NCBI GenBank assembly: GCA_020024815.1
Contig: JAHHTE010000068.1
Coordinates: 1 to 9,868 of the forward strand
Direction of reading: 5' to 3'
DNA length: 9,868 nt
DNA from: Mailhella sp.
Lineage (GTDB): Bacteria > Desulfobacterota > Desulfovibrionia > Desulfovibrionales > Desulfovibrionaceae
A program made the position numbers and the translations under genes. This document shows, one piece after another, positions 1-5,461 of this stretch (positions are counted from its first letter, which is position 1; each line of letters begins with the position of its first letter). Under the pieces are notes generated by a model, which was not told the origin of the DNA, did not search any database, and saw only the letters and a program-made list of their open reading frames with translations.

Positions 1-381
1 ATATATTAGTATAATTATAAAAATTGAATATATTTTCAAATGCTTCAAATACAAAAAACTAACGATAATAAATAATTTTAATGTTCTTCATTATTTTAAT
101 TATTTCACAAAAAGCAATGAATTATACTAGCAGTTAGTTACACATAATTAGCTTGGAAACATATCTTCATAAAAAATGATATAACTTTTTTAAAAATTTA
201 GGGAGAGAACTTTTATAAAAAGACCTCTCCCTAACAAGATGAAAAGAAAAATAAAAAATGAAAAATAAAATTAATTATAATGATGAACTATCACTAAATA
301 AACTAAACAATAGGGTTTTGTTACACCATTAACGGTATTTTTCCCTTTGTAAACTCTGCATTTTATTTCCACAAAAAATCC
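1..381. other. Non-coding AT-rich stretch downstream of the flavodoxin gene
   Basis: I see no credible gene here on either strand. Stop codons are frequent in all frames, and the few ATG codons open only very short frames without a Shine-Dalgarno sequence. There is no tRNA-like or rRNA-like segment. The one structured element is the hairpin at 198-234. The stretch is probably the 3' flank of the flavodoxin operon plus intergenic DNA belonging to whatever lies to the left. Confidence 0.6.
198..234 (-). terminator. Hairpin, probable terminator of the flavodoxin operon
   Basis: A perfect 10-bp inverted repeat (TTAGGGAGAG at 198-207, CTCTCCCTAA at 225-234) encloses a 17-nt centre that can itself pair CTTTT with AAAAG. 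On the minus strand the stem is followed by ATTTTTAAAAAA, a short imperfect T-tract, so it could act as an intrinsic terminator about 150 nt after the flavodoxin stop codon. It also resembles the hairpins at 1848-1884 and 3385-3407, so it may belong to a dispersed element rather than being a dedicated terminator. Confidence 0.5.
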
Positions 382-828
382 TTATAAACTTTGTGCAATT
401 TTCTCTGCCCATTCAGCAATTTCATCTTTGCTACCAGAAGCATCACCTTCAATACGTAAACCTTCGTTCACAATTTTAGCATTTACTTCTTGCAAGTGTT
501 CTTCAATCCAATCAACACCACCACAATAATATTCAAAAGAAGTATCACCAGATGCAAATGCAGCACATTTTACACCTTCAAGACCTAATGCTCCAAAATC
601 AGAAGCAAAGCTTTCAAAATCACTTTGCAAATCAATAGAATCAGTACCCCAAACAGAAGTACCTAATAATACCATATCATAGCCTTCTGCAATATTACTT
701 GTATCAGCGTCCGCTGCACCTTGACAAAGAACAGTATGACCTTTTTCTTTTAAAATGCGAGCAATTTCTTCTGCAATAGATTCAGTATTTCCTGTTTCAG
801 ATCCATAAATAATTCTTACATTAGCCAT
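382..828 (-). CDS. Short-chain flavodoxin (Desulfovibrio type)
   Basis: A 148-residue flavodoxin, a small cytoplasmic FMN electron carrier that can stand in for ferredoxin, typically under iron limitation. The phosphate-binding loop is GSETGNT at residues 9-15. The first isoalloxazine-flanking loop has Trp60 in SVWGTDS, and the second is SGDTSFEYYCG at 93-103. From memory, these positions match D. vulgaris flavodoxin number for number, except that residue 98 is Phe where that protein has the FMN-stacking Tyr98. Length equals the classic 148 residues. An upstream in-frame ATG at 879 would add 17 residues, but I chose 828: AAGGAG lies 6 nt before it (835-840) and the family begins there. The start overlaps the end of the upstream gene by 8 nt (ATGGCTAA), so translation is probably coupled. 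The pair is probably expressed from the promoter near 1308-1336 and controlled at the palindrome at 1276-1302. Confidence 0.95.
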   Translation of the reverse strand: MANVRIIYGSETGNTESIAEEIARILKEKGHTVLCQGAADADTSNIAEGYDMVLLGTSVWGTDSIDLQSDFESFASDFGALGLEGVKCAAFASGDTSFEYYCGGVDWIEEHLQEVNAKIVNEGLRIEGDASGSKDEIAEWAEKIAQSL

Positions 829-1213
829 TGTTTTCTCCTTCATGTTCTTTGTTGCATTTGCAATTTTTACAATTACCACAACATTGATGTTTCTTTTCTT
901 TTGTTTTTAGTATGATTAATCTTGAACCATCAGGTCCTAAATTTTTACCAAGTTCCCCTTTAAAATAGAGACATTTTGATGGAACATGACAAGAACTAAA
1001 AGCTGATTTAAAATAATCAGCTCCACTTTGCACAATATTTTGAATTTTAGCTGTATCGATAAAAACATTGCCTGTTCCAACATAAGTTTGATTTAAAAAT
1101 GCTATAATTTCAGAAGCTGTATCTCTATTAAATTCTCCACTTACCCCAACATGCGTATTTCCATTACTTAAACGAAAATTAATTGAATATGCCTCATTCA
1201 TGCACGCTTCCAT
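821..1213 (-). CDS. STAS-like small protein with cysteine-rich C-terminal tail
   Basis: A 130-residue cytoplasmic protein with no signal peptide. Residues about 10-95 read like a small alpha/beta STAS-like fold: a strand (THVGVSGEF), a helix (TASEIIAFLNQ), a strand (NVFIDTAKIQNIV), then a Gly-containing turn and helix (SGADYFKSAF). This is a fold impression, not a firm family match. The tail holds Cys111, Cys112, Cys115, Cys118 and Cys120 plus flanking His109 and His124, a plausible metal or iron-sulfur site. The ATG at 1213 has AAGGAG 5 nt upstream (1219-1224). A second ATG at 1201 (MNEAYS) is possible, with a weaker GGAAG. It is the first gene of an operon with flavodoxin and overlaps it by 8 nt, which suggests a linked role in iron or redox response. 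Its exact function is unknown to me. Confidence 0.8.
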   Translation of the reverse strand: MEACMNEAYSINFRLSNGNTHVGVSGEFNRDTASEIIAFLNQTYVGTGNVFIDTAKIQNIVQSGADYFKSAFSSCHVPSKCLYFKGELGKNLGPDGSRLIILKTKEKKHQCCGNCKNCKCNKEHEGENNG

Positions 1214-1275
1214 ACTGGCTCCTTATTTTTTACTATTTGCTACTGTGGAATTGATAAAATGGATATTTGCATTAA

Positions 1276-1302
1276 TGAAATTGAAAGTCAATATCAATTT
1301 CA
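1276..1302. promoter_or_regulatory. Fur-like operator palindrome of the flavodoxin operon
   Basis: A perfect inverted repeat, TGAAATTGA at 1276-1284 and TCAATTTCA at 1294-1302, spaced by 9 nt that contain further TGA/TCA half-sites (AAGTCAATA). Several overlapping 7-1-7 TGA-N9-TCA units can be read, as in Fur boxes. It lies immediately downstream of the minus-strand -10 at 1308-1313, over the expected transcription start, where a repressor would block initiation. Fur control of flavodoxin is known in many bacteria, and I recall it being predicted in Desulfovibrio. Assignment to Fur is inference, since PerR or another winged-helix regulator would leave a similar site. Confidence 0.6.
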
Positions 1303-1307
1303 AAAAA

Positions 1308-1336
1308 ATAATATATTTTTAATTTTCATAAAACAA
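1308..1336 (-). promoter_or_regulatory. Putative sigma70 promoter of the Cys-rich protein and flavodoxin operon
   Basis: On the minus strand, TTGTTT (1331-1336) and TATTAT (1308-1313) are separated by 17 nt. The -10 is good (5 of 6) and the -35 is weak (3 of 6), as is common for regulated promoters. Transcription would begin near 1301, inside the palindrome, leaving a leader of nearly 90 nt before the ATG at 1213. Confidence 0.45.
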
Positions 1337-1361
1337 TACTTTTAATTAACCACTAAAAATA

Positions 1362-1389
1362 TTGACATTCTTTTCTTATTAGGTATAAT
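1362..1389 (+). promoter_or_regulatory. Near-consensus sigma70 promoter for the SRA-like gene
   Basis: An exact TTGACA (1362-1367) and exact TATAAT (1384-1389) are spaced by 16 nt. Transcription should begin near 1396, about 22 nt before the ATG at 1418, with AAGGAG at 1407-1412. No operator-like repeat is visible between promoter and gene, so expression may be constitutive. It is divergent from the flavodoxin operon promoter. Confidence 0.85.
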
Positions 1390-1417
1390 TCTCAATAAGT
1401 AAAATAAAGGAGTTTAT

Positions 1418-1822
1418 ATGAGCTTTAACCCTAAATTTAGTATTGGACAAATTATATCTATTGATGAACTTAAAGCTGAGTTTCAAGTTGGAAATTGTGG
1501 TTCCATTAGAAAAAGCACAGAAAATGAATGTTTCGTACTTATTAGTAATCATACAAGCAAAACAAAAGAATATAAAGACAACTGGCAAGGTGATATTTTC
1601 TATTACGAAGGCATGAGCATTAAAGATAAAAAATTACAAGGTCAAAACAAAGCATTAGCAGAAAATGTTCTTCCTGCTTACCTTTTTGAAGTATTAAAAA
1701 ATAAAGAATACACCTATCAAGGACAAGTAAAACTTGCTGGTGAATACGAAGTACAAGAAATCACCTGCAAAGACGGAACAACAAAAGATATTATTATCTT
1801 CCCTCTTAAAAAAGTTAATTAA
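1418..1822 (+). CDS. Stand-alone ScoMcrA-type SRA-like domain protein (possible modified-DNA reader)
   Basis: A 134-residue soluble protein. Its whole length resembles the N-terminal SRA-like module found in front of HNH nucleases in ScoMcrA-type modification-dependent restriction enzymes. Matching elements are the opening FSIGQIIS with a following helix (residues 7-22), a Gly-rich turn and Arg (25-31), LISNHT (41-46), DNWQGD (54-59), YYEGM (62-66), QNKALAE (76-82), LFEVL near 90, and the closing IIFPLKK. Relatives usually have a GDQ-like motif after the YxGM segment, here replaced by SIKDKKLQ. SRA domains bind DNA containing modified cytosine, and that role here is inferred. The frame ends right after the domain and no HNH motif follows in any frame, so this is a lone reader, not a full restriction enzyme. 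AAGGAG lies 5 nt before the ATG. It is the only plus-strand gene in the window and has its own strong promoter. Confidence 0.75.
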   Translation: MSFNPKFSIGQIISIDELKAEFQVGNCGSIRKSTENECFVLISNHTSKTKEYKDNWQGDIFYYEGMSIKDKKLQGQNKALAENVLPAYLFEVLKNKEYTYQGQVKLAGEYEVQEITCKDGTTKDIIIFPLKKVN

Positions 1823-1847
1823 TTTTATTTTTTTGTTTTTATTTTTT

Positions 1848-1884
1848 TTAGGGGGAAAACTTTTGAAAAAGTTTCTCCCCCTAA
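1848..1884 (+). repeat. GC-rich hairpin element, copy B, between convergent genes
   Basis: TTAGGGGG (1848-1855) pairs with CCCCCTAA (1877-1884), and the inner AAACTTTT (1857-1864) pairs with AAAAGTTT (1867-1874), giving a nearly continuous 16-bp stem with a tiny loop. It is followed by a second C-run, CCCCCTTACAAAAC. It begins 26 nt after the plus-strand stop codon at 1822 and 41 nt beyond the 3' end of the Sel1 gene. A long T-rich tract (1823-1849) precedes it, the reverse of an intrinsic terminator. It could still block either RNA polymerase or protect 3' ends. It shares sequence with the element at 3385-3407. Confidence 0.6.
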
Positions 1885-1924
1885 CCCCCTTACAAAACTT
1901 TTTAATATTCTTCTATAATACTAC

Positions 1925-3196
1925 TTAATACCCTTGCGAATTTAATTTCGCATACATATCGCAACCACCTTGATCTCCATTATCGCACGCCTTACCAAAC
2001 CACTCTTTTGCAATTTTAAAATCTTGCCGTACCCCTTGCCCCTTAGCATACATTATACCTAAGTTTATTTGAGCAGAAGCAGATCCTTGTTTTTCAGCCA
2101 TTATAAACCATTTATACGCCTTATGATAATCTTGCTTTACTCCATTACCATTATAATATAAAAACCCTAAGTTAAATTGAGCTAGAACATTTCCTTGTTC
2201 TGCTGATTTTTCATACCATTCAAATGCCTTTTGATAATTTTTCTGCACTCCATTTCCTTTAACGTACATATTTCCTAAATTATATTGAGCATAAAAATCA
2301 CCTTGCTCTGCTGCTTTTTTATACCATTCAACAGCTTTTTGATAATCTTGCTTTACTCCTAGTCCTTTATCATATAAACCTCCTAAATTAAATTGAGCGT
2401 GAGCAAATCCTTGCTGTGCAGCCTTTTCATACCATTCAAAAGCCTTTTGATAATTTTGTTTTACTGCATACCCATTTTCATACATAACACCTAAATTATA
2501 TTGAGCCTCTGCTAATCCTTGTTTTGCTGCTTTAGTATACCACTCATAAGCCTTTTGATAATTCTGTTTTACCCCTTTTCCATCAACATACATTCCTCCT
2601 AATCTATATTGAACTTGTGCATTTCCGTGTTCGACAGCTTTAGAATACCACTCAAAAGCTTTTTGATAATTTTTCTTTACTCCTTGCCCTTCTTCATACA
2701 TGAAACCTAAAATAGATTGTGCTTCAACTAATCCTTGCTCTGCTGCTTTTTTATACCATTCAAAAGCTTTTTGAAAATCTTGTAAATCCACTTGTCCATA
2801 ATAAAATATCACTCCCAAACTATATTGAGCTTGAGAAAGTCCTTGTTTAGCAGCTTTTTCATACCATGCAAAAGCTTTTTGATAATCTTGATCTACGCCT
2901 TGACCTTTTCTATACATATTTCCTAAATTAAATTGAGCAGAAGCTAATCCTTGTTCTGCGGCTTTTTCATACCACTCAAAAGCTTTTTGATAATTTTGAA
3001 CAACATCATTCCCAACATAATATAAATTTCCTAAACTATATTGAGCAATGACATTTCCTTGTTCTGCGTCTTGCTCCAATTTAGCTATTTCTTCTTGGCT
3101 TATATTTAATTCTTCAGCATTATTTTCAGCATAACAAGGGGTCAAATAAAGAGTAAAAAAAGTAAAAAATAAAAGGAAAAGTTGTTTTTTAAACAT
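1925..3196 (-). CDS. Secreted Sel1-repeat protein
   Basis: A 423-residue protein. The N-terminus has a signal peptide: KK, a hydrophobic stretch from residue 6, then TPCYA before ENNAEE, with cleavage likely after Ala23. Mature residues about 42-401 hold ten consecutive 36-residue Sel1 repeats of the form AEQG..xAQYxLGxMYxxGxGVxQNYQKAFEWYEKA, and a final half-repeat (CDNGDQGGCDMY) carries two Cys, as in capping units of Hcp-type Sel1 proteins. Sel1 repeats form an alpha/alpha solenoid used for protein-protein contacts. The partner here is unknown, and the location should be periplasmic or extracellular. The ATG at 3196 is preceded by GAGG with a 6-nt spacer. A weak promoter (TTGACT 3264-3269, 18 nt, TAGTAA 3240-3245) lies upstream. 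The gene appears monocistronic, set between hairpins. Confidence 0.92.
   Translation of the reverse strand: MFKKQLFLLFFTFFTLYLTPCYAENNAEELNISQEEIAKLEQDAEQGNVIAQYSLGNLYYVGNDVVQNYQKAFEWYEKAAEQGLASAQFNLGNMYRKGQGVDQDYQKAFAWYEKAAKQGLSQAQYSLGVIFYYGQVDLQDFQKAFEWYKKAAEQGLVEAQSILGFMYEEGQGVKKNYQKAFEWYSKAVEHGNAQVQYRLGGMYVDGKGVKQNYQKAYEWYTKAAKQGLAEAQYNLGVMYENGYAVKQNYQKAFEWYEKAAQQGFAHAQFNLGGLYDKGLGVKQDYQKAVEWYKKAAEQGDFYAQYNLGNMYVKGNGVQKNYQKAFEWYEKSAEQGNVLAQFNLGFLYYNGNGVKQDYHKAYKWFIMAEKQGSASAQINLGIMYAKGQGVRQDFKIAKEWFGKACDNGDQGGCDMYAKLNSQGY
1955..3076 (-). repeat. Tandem 108-bp coding repeats of the Sel1 gene
   Basis: At the DNA level the ten Sel1 units form an in-frame direct-repeat array with a 108-bp period. 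The most uniform part of each unit encodes YQKAFEWY and reads on the plus strand as variants of ATACCATTCAAAAGCTTTTT. Conserved blocks alternate with diverged ones, so copies are old enough to differ, but the shared stretches could still allow slippage or recombination that changes repeat number. Confidence 0.75.
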
Positions 3197-3334
3197 GGAT
3201 TACCTCATATAATAATTTAATAGAAAAACATAAATATTATTACTAGAAAAAAACAAAAAAGCAAGTCAAGAATACATATAAAGAAAAAACTAGAAAATAT
3301 TAAGTACTGCAAATTTTCTAAATCCCTTTAAATA

Positions 3335-3371
3335 GCATAAGCTCTTGATATATACTATCAAGAGCTTATGC
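3335..3371. repeat. Perfect 16-bp inverted repeat with 5-nt loop
   Basis: GCATAAGCTCTTGATA (3335-3350) is followed, after the loop TATAC, by its exact reverse complement (3356-3371). It lies between htpG and the Sel1 gene, 13 nt beyond the GC-rich hairpin at 3385-3407. No T-tract follows on either strand, so it is not a canonical intrinsic terminator. It may be a back-up terminator, an RNA-stabilising 3' stem, or a protein-binding palindrome. Confidence 0.7.
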
Positions 3372-3384
3372 ATATTGAGGGGGT

Positions 3385-3407
3385 TTGGGGGAAATCATTT
3401 CCCCCAA
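3385..3407 (-). repeat. GC-rich hairpin element, copy C, after htpG
   Basis: TTGGGGGAAA (3385-3394), loop TCA, TTTCCCCCAA (3398-3407): a perfect 10-bp stem. On the minus strand the htpG stop codon is followed by a T-rich tract (3408-3424), then the stem, then a second C-run giving CCCCCAAACCCCCT. The order stop, T-tract, stem, C-run is the same as for the copy at 1848-1884 relative to its plus-strand gene. It is probably a 3'-end element of htpG, but the T-tract is on the wrong side for a textbook terminator. Confidence 0.6.
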
Positions 3408-3424
3408 GAAAAAAACAAAAAAAC

Positions 3425-5401
3425 TTATTTAGAACGCAAATCCATATACCATTGACCAGCTTTTTCCATAAGTTTTAAACTGCGTTGTGCCATAAGATAT
3501 GGATCATTCATATACCCATCTAAAAGCACAGTATTTTCAAAAAGACTCCATACCATTTCTTCAAAAAGAGTAGAGCGACTATCATCTTTATAAATAGCAA
3601 GTAAGGAGCGAACTAAATTATGATTAGGATTTAATTCAAGCACTTTTTGTGGGATACTATCATCTTTTTGCATGGAACGCATAAGTTTTTCCATTGTGGA
3701 GCTTACGCCATCAGCTGATGCCATACAAGCAGGACTGCCAGAAAGTCTATCTGTACTTTTTACATCTTTTACTTTATCGCCTAAAACTTCTTTTATACGG
3801 TCAAGCATTTGATCAAATTCTGTTTGCTCAAGTTCAGTAAGTTTTGGCAATTCTGTTTTGTTTTCTTCCACATCAGGGAAAGAATCTAACGCATGAGCAT
3901 CTGCTTGTTCAATATTTTTAAATGTAAAATCATTAAATTTTGCAAGACTTTCAAGAGCAATTTCATCAACTGGTTCAAGTAAATATAAAACCTCTAAACC
4001 TTTACGGGTAAAGCGTTCCATGTGAGGATTGAGTTTTGCTGCTTCTTTAGAACTTGCACTTACATACCAAATTTCTTTTTGACCTGATTTTGCACGAGCA
4101 ACATAATCATCAAGACTTAATAAGTCATCAGAACTTGAAGAAATAAAACGCATGAGCTTTGCAACACGATCACGGTAAATAAAATCGTTAAATGCAAATT
4201 TAAAATATTTACCATGCTTATTCCAAAATTCATTATATTTTTCTTTGTCTTGTGCTGCCATTTTTTCAAAGTGAGACATAATTTGACGAACAATAGTTTG
4301 TGCTATTTTCTTTAACACAATATTTTCTTGTAATGTTTCACGAGAAATATTTAGAGGTAAGTCCTCAGTATCCACTACCCCTTTCATAAATGCTAAATAA
4401 TTAGGCAAAAGCTCTTGTCTATTTTTCTCAATAAGAACACGGCGAACATATAAATCAAGTCCCCATGTATCTTTTTGATCCATAAAATAATCTTCACTCT
4501 TATTTGGAATGAACATTAACGCATTAAATTGTACTGGTGCGTCTACGGATAAATGAATTACATCAAAAGGATTTTCACTATCATAGGTTAGAAATTTATA
4601 AAATTCATCATATTGTTCTTTTTTGATATTAAATTTTGGTTCACGCCATAATGCTGGGGTTGTGTTAATTTGCTTATCATCAAGCATAATTGGAAATGGC
4701 AAGAAATTTGAATGACGACGAATAATATTTTCTAATCTAAAAGTTTCTGCAAATTCTTTAGCATCATCTTTCAAATAAACCTTAATCATAGTTCCACGAG
4801 TAAGATTTTCCACTTCTTCTAATGGTGTAATAGTATATGTATCTGACCCTGTGGAAGACCACATATAGGCTTTTGCATCACCTTCTTGTTTTGCATTTTC
4901 AAGAGCTGGAATAGAATATACTTCAACTTTATTAGCAACCATAAATACAGAATAAAAACCAATGCCAAAACGACCAATAATTTGTGAGGCGTCGCTATTA
5001 GCACCATCTGTTTTTTCTATAATTTCTTCTTCTGCATAAGGATCTATATTAAGATTAGAAGAATCACAGGAATTATCACCAATATCTTTCAAAAACTTTT
5101 CAGATCCTGATTTAGCAATAATCCCAAGATTATCTTGCATTTCTTTTTGTGTCATGCCTATACCACTATCTTGAATAGTGAGTACATTACTTTCTTTATC
5201 AGTAGTAATTTTAATTTCTAAAGGAAGCTCTGCATGAATTATTGCCTCACCTTTATTTTGCTTAAAGCGTAATTTATCTAACGCGTCAGAAGCATTAGAA
5301 AGAAGCTCACGAAGAAAAATTTCACGATTTGTATAAAGTGAGTGCGTAAGAATATTTAAAACCTTATGGGTTTCTGCTTTAAATTGATGTGTTGCAGACA
5401 T
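3425..5401 (-). CDS. htpG: Molecular chaperone HtpG (bacterial Hsp90)
   Basis: A 658-residue cytoplasmic ATP-dependent chaperone that remodels client proteins late in folding, with DnaK. The GHKL ATPase domain has Glu32 and Asn36 in LRELLSNASDALDK, DSGIGM at 78-83, and GRFGIGFYS at 143-151. The middle domain carries the catalytic-loop LPLNISRETLQ (about 347-357). The C-terminal dimerisation domain contains DRLSGSPACM and LELNPNHNLV. It is about 30 residues longer than the E. coli protein. Most of the difference is an acidic insert in the ATP lid (about 109-136) between AKSGSEKF and SQIIGRFG. AAGGAG lies 6 nt before the ATG. The start is 60 nt after the last WcbI-like gene with no terminator visible between them, so co-transcription is possible. 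TTGACT (5455-5460) with a weak -10 could be its own promoter. No CIRCE element is visible. Confidence 0.97.
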   Translation of the reverse strand: MSATHQFKAETHKVLNILTHSLYTNREIFLRELLSNASDALDKLRFKQNKGEAIIHAELPLEIKITTDKESNVLTIQDSGIGMTQKEMQDNLGIIAKSGSEKFLKDIGDNSCDSSNLNIDPYAEEEIIEKTDGANSDASQIIGRFGIGFYSVFMVANKVEVYSIPALENAKQEGDAKAYMWSSTGSDTYTITPLEEVENLTRGTMIKVYLKDDAKEFAETFRLENIIRRHSNFLPFPIMLDDKQINTTPALWREPKFNIKKEQYDEFYKFLTYDSENPFDVIHLSVDAPVQFNALMFIPNKSEDYFMDQKDTWGLDLYVRRVLIEKNRQELLPNYLAFMKGVVDTEDLPLNISRETLQENIVLKKIAQTIVRQIMSHFEKMAAQDKEKYNEFWNKHGKYFKFAFNDFIYRDRVAKLMRFISSSSDDLLSLDDYVARAKSGQKEIWYVSASSKEAAKLNPHMERFTRKGLEVLYLLEPVDEIALESLAKFNDFTFKNIEQADAHALDSFPDVEENKTELPKLTELEQTEFDQMLDRIKEVLGDKVKDVKSTDRLSGSPACMASADGVSSTMEKLMRSMQKDDSIPQKVLELNPNHNLVRSLLAIYKDDSRSTLFEEMVWSLFENTVLLDGYMNDPYLMAQRSLKLMEKAGQWYMDLRSK

Positions 5402-5410
5402 AAAAAACTC

Positions 5411-5440
5411 CTTATTTATAACTACTCATTAATAAATAAG
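5411..5440 (-). promoter_or_regulatory. Inverted repeat overlapping the htpG ribosome binding site
   Basis: CTTATTTAT (5411-5419) and ATAAATAAG (5432-5440) form a perfect 9-bp, nearly all A-T stem with a 12-nt loop, just before the htpG start. In the mRNA the 3' arm ends in AAG of the AAGGAG Shine-Dalgarno sequence, so folding would partly mask it. This geometry is that of a weak RNA thermometer, which would suit a heat-shock gene. If transcription begins from the TTGACT box at 5455-5460, however, the 5' arm would not be in the transcript. The function is speculative. Confidence 0.35.
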
Positions 5441-5461
5441 AAGTAATACAATTTAGTCAAG

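Noticed and set aside
829..879. A 17-residue N-terminal extension of flavodoxin from the upstream ATG at 879
   Set aside because: The ATG at 828 has AAGGAG at ideal distance, and the resulting protein matches the family length and numbering. The extension would merely reread the end of the upstream gene.
1379..1588. A minus-strand frame opposite the SRA-like gene
   Set aside because: It is antisense to a well-supported gene and covers its promoter, with low-complexity hydrophobic translation and no start signals.
1734..1928. A small plus-strand reading frame overlapping the end of the SRA-like gene
   Set aside because: It lies in a different frame over the gene and the T-rich hairpin region, is mostly Phe, Leu and Lys from low-complexity DNA, and has no ribosome site.
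1955..3076. Regularly spaced repeats as a CRISPR array
   Set aside because: The 108-bp period is in frame and encodes Sel1 units with conserved protein motifs. There are no short identical repeats with unrelated spacers.
4819..5007. A hydrophobic minus-strand frame inside htpG
   Set aside because: It is an out-of-frame shadow of the HtpG ATPase domain coding sequence, which is fully conserved.
5402..5461. A CIRCE or sigma32-type heat-shock promoter before htpG
   Set aside because: The inverted repeat does not match the CIRCE TTAGCACTC-N9-GAGTGCTAA pattern, and no CCCAT-type -10 follows the CTTGACT sequence.
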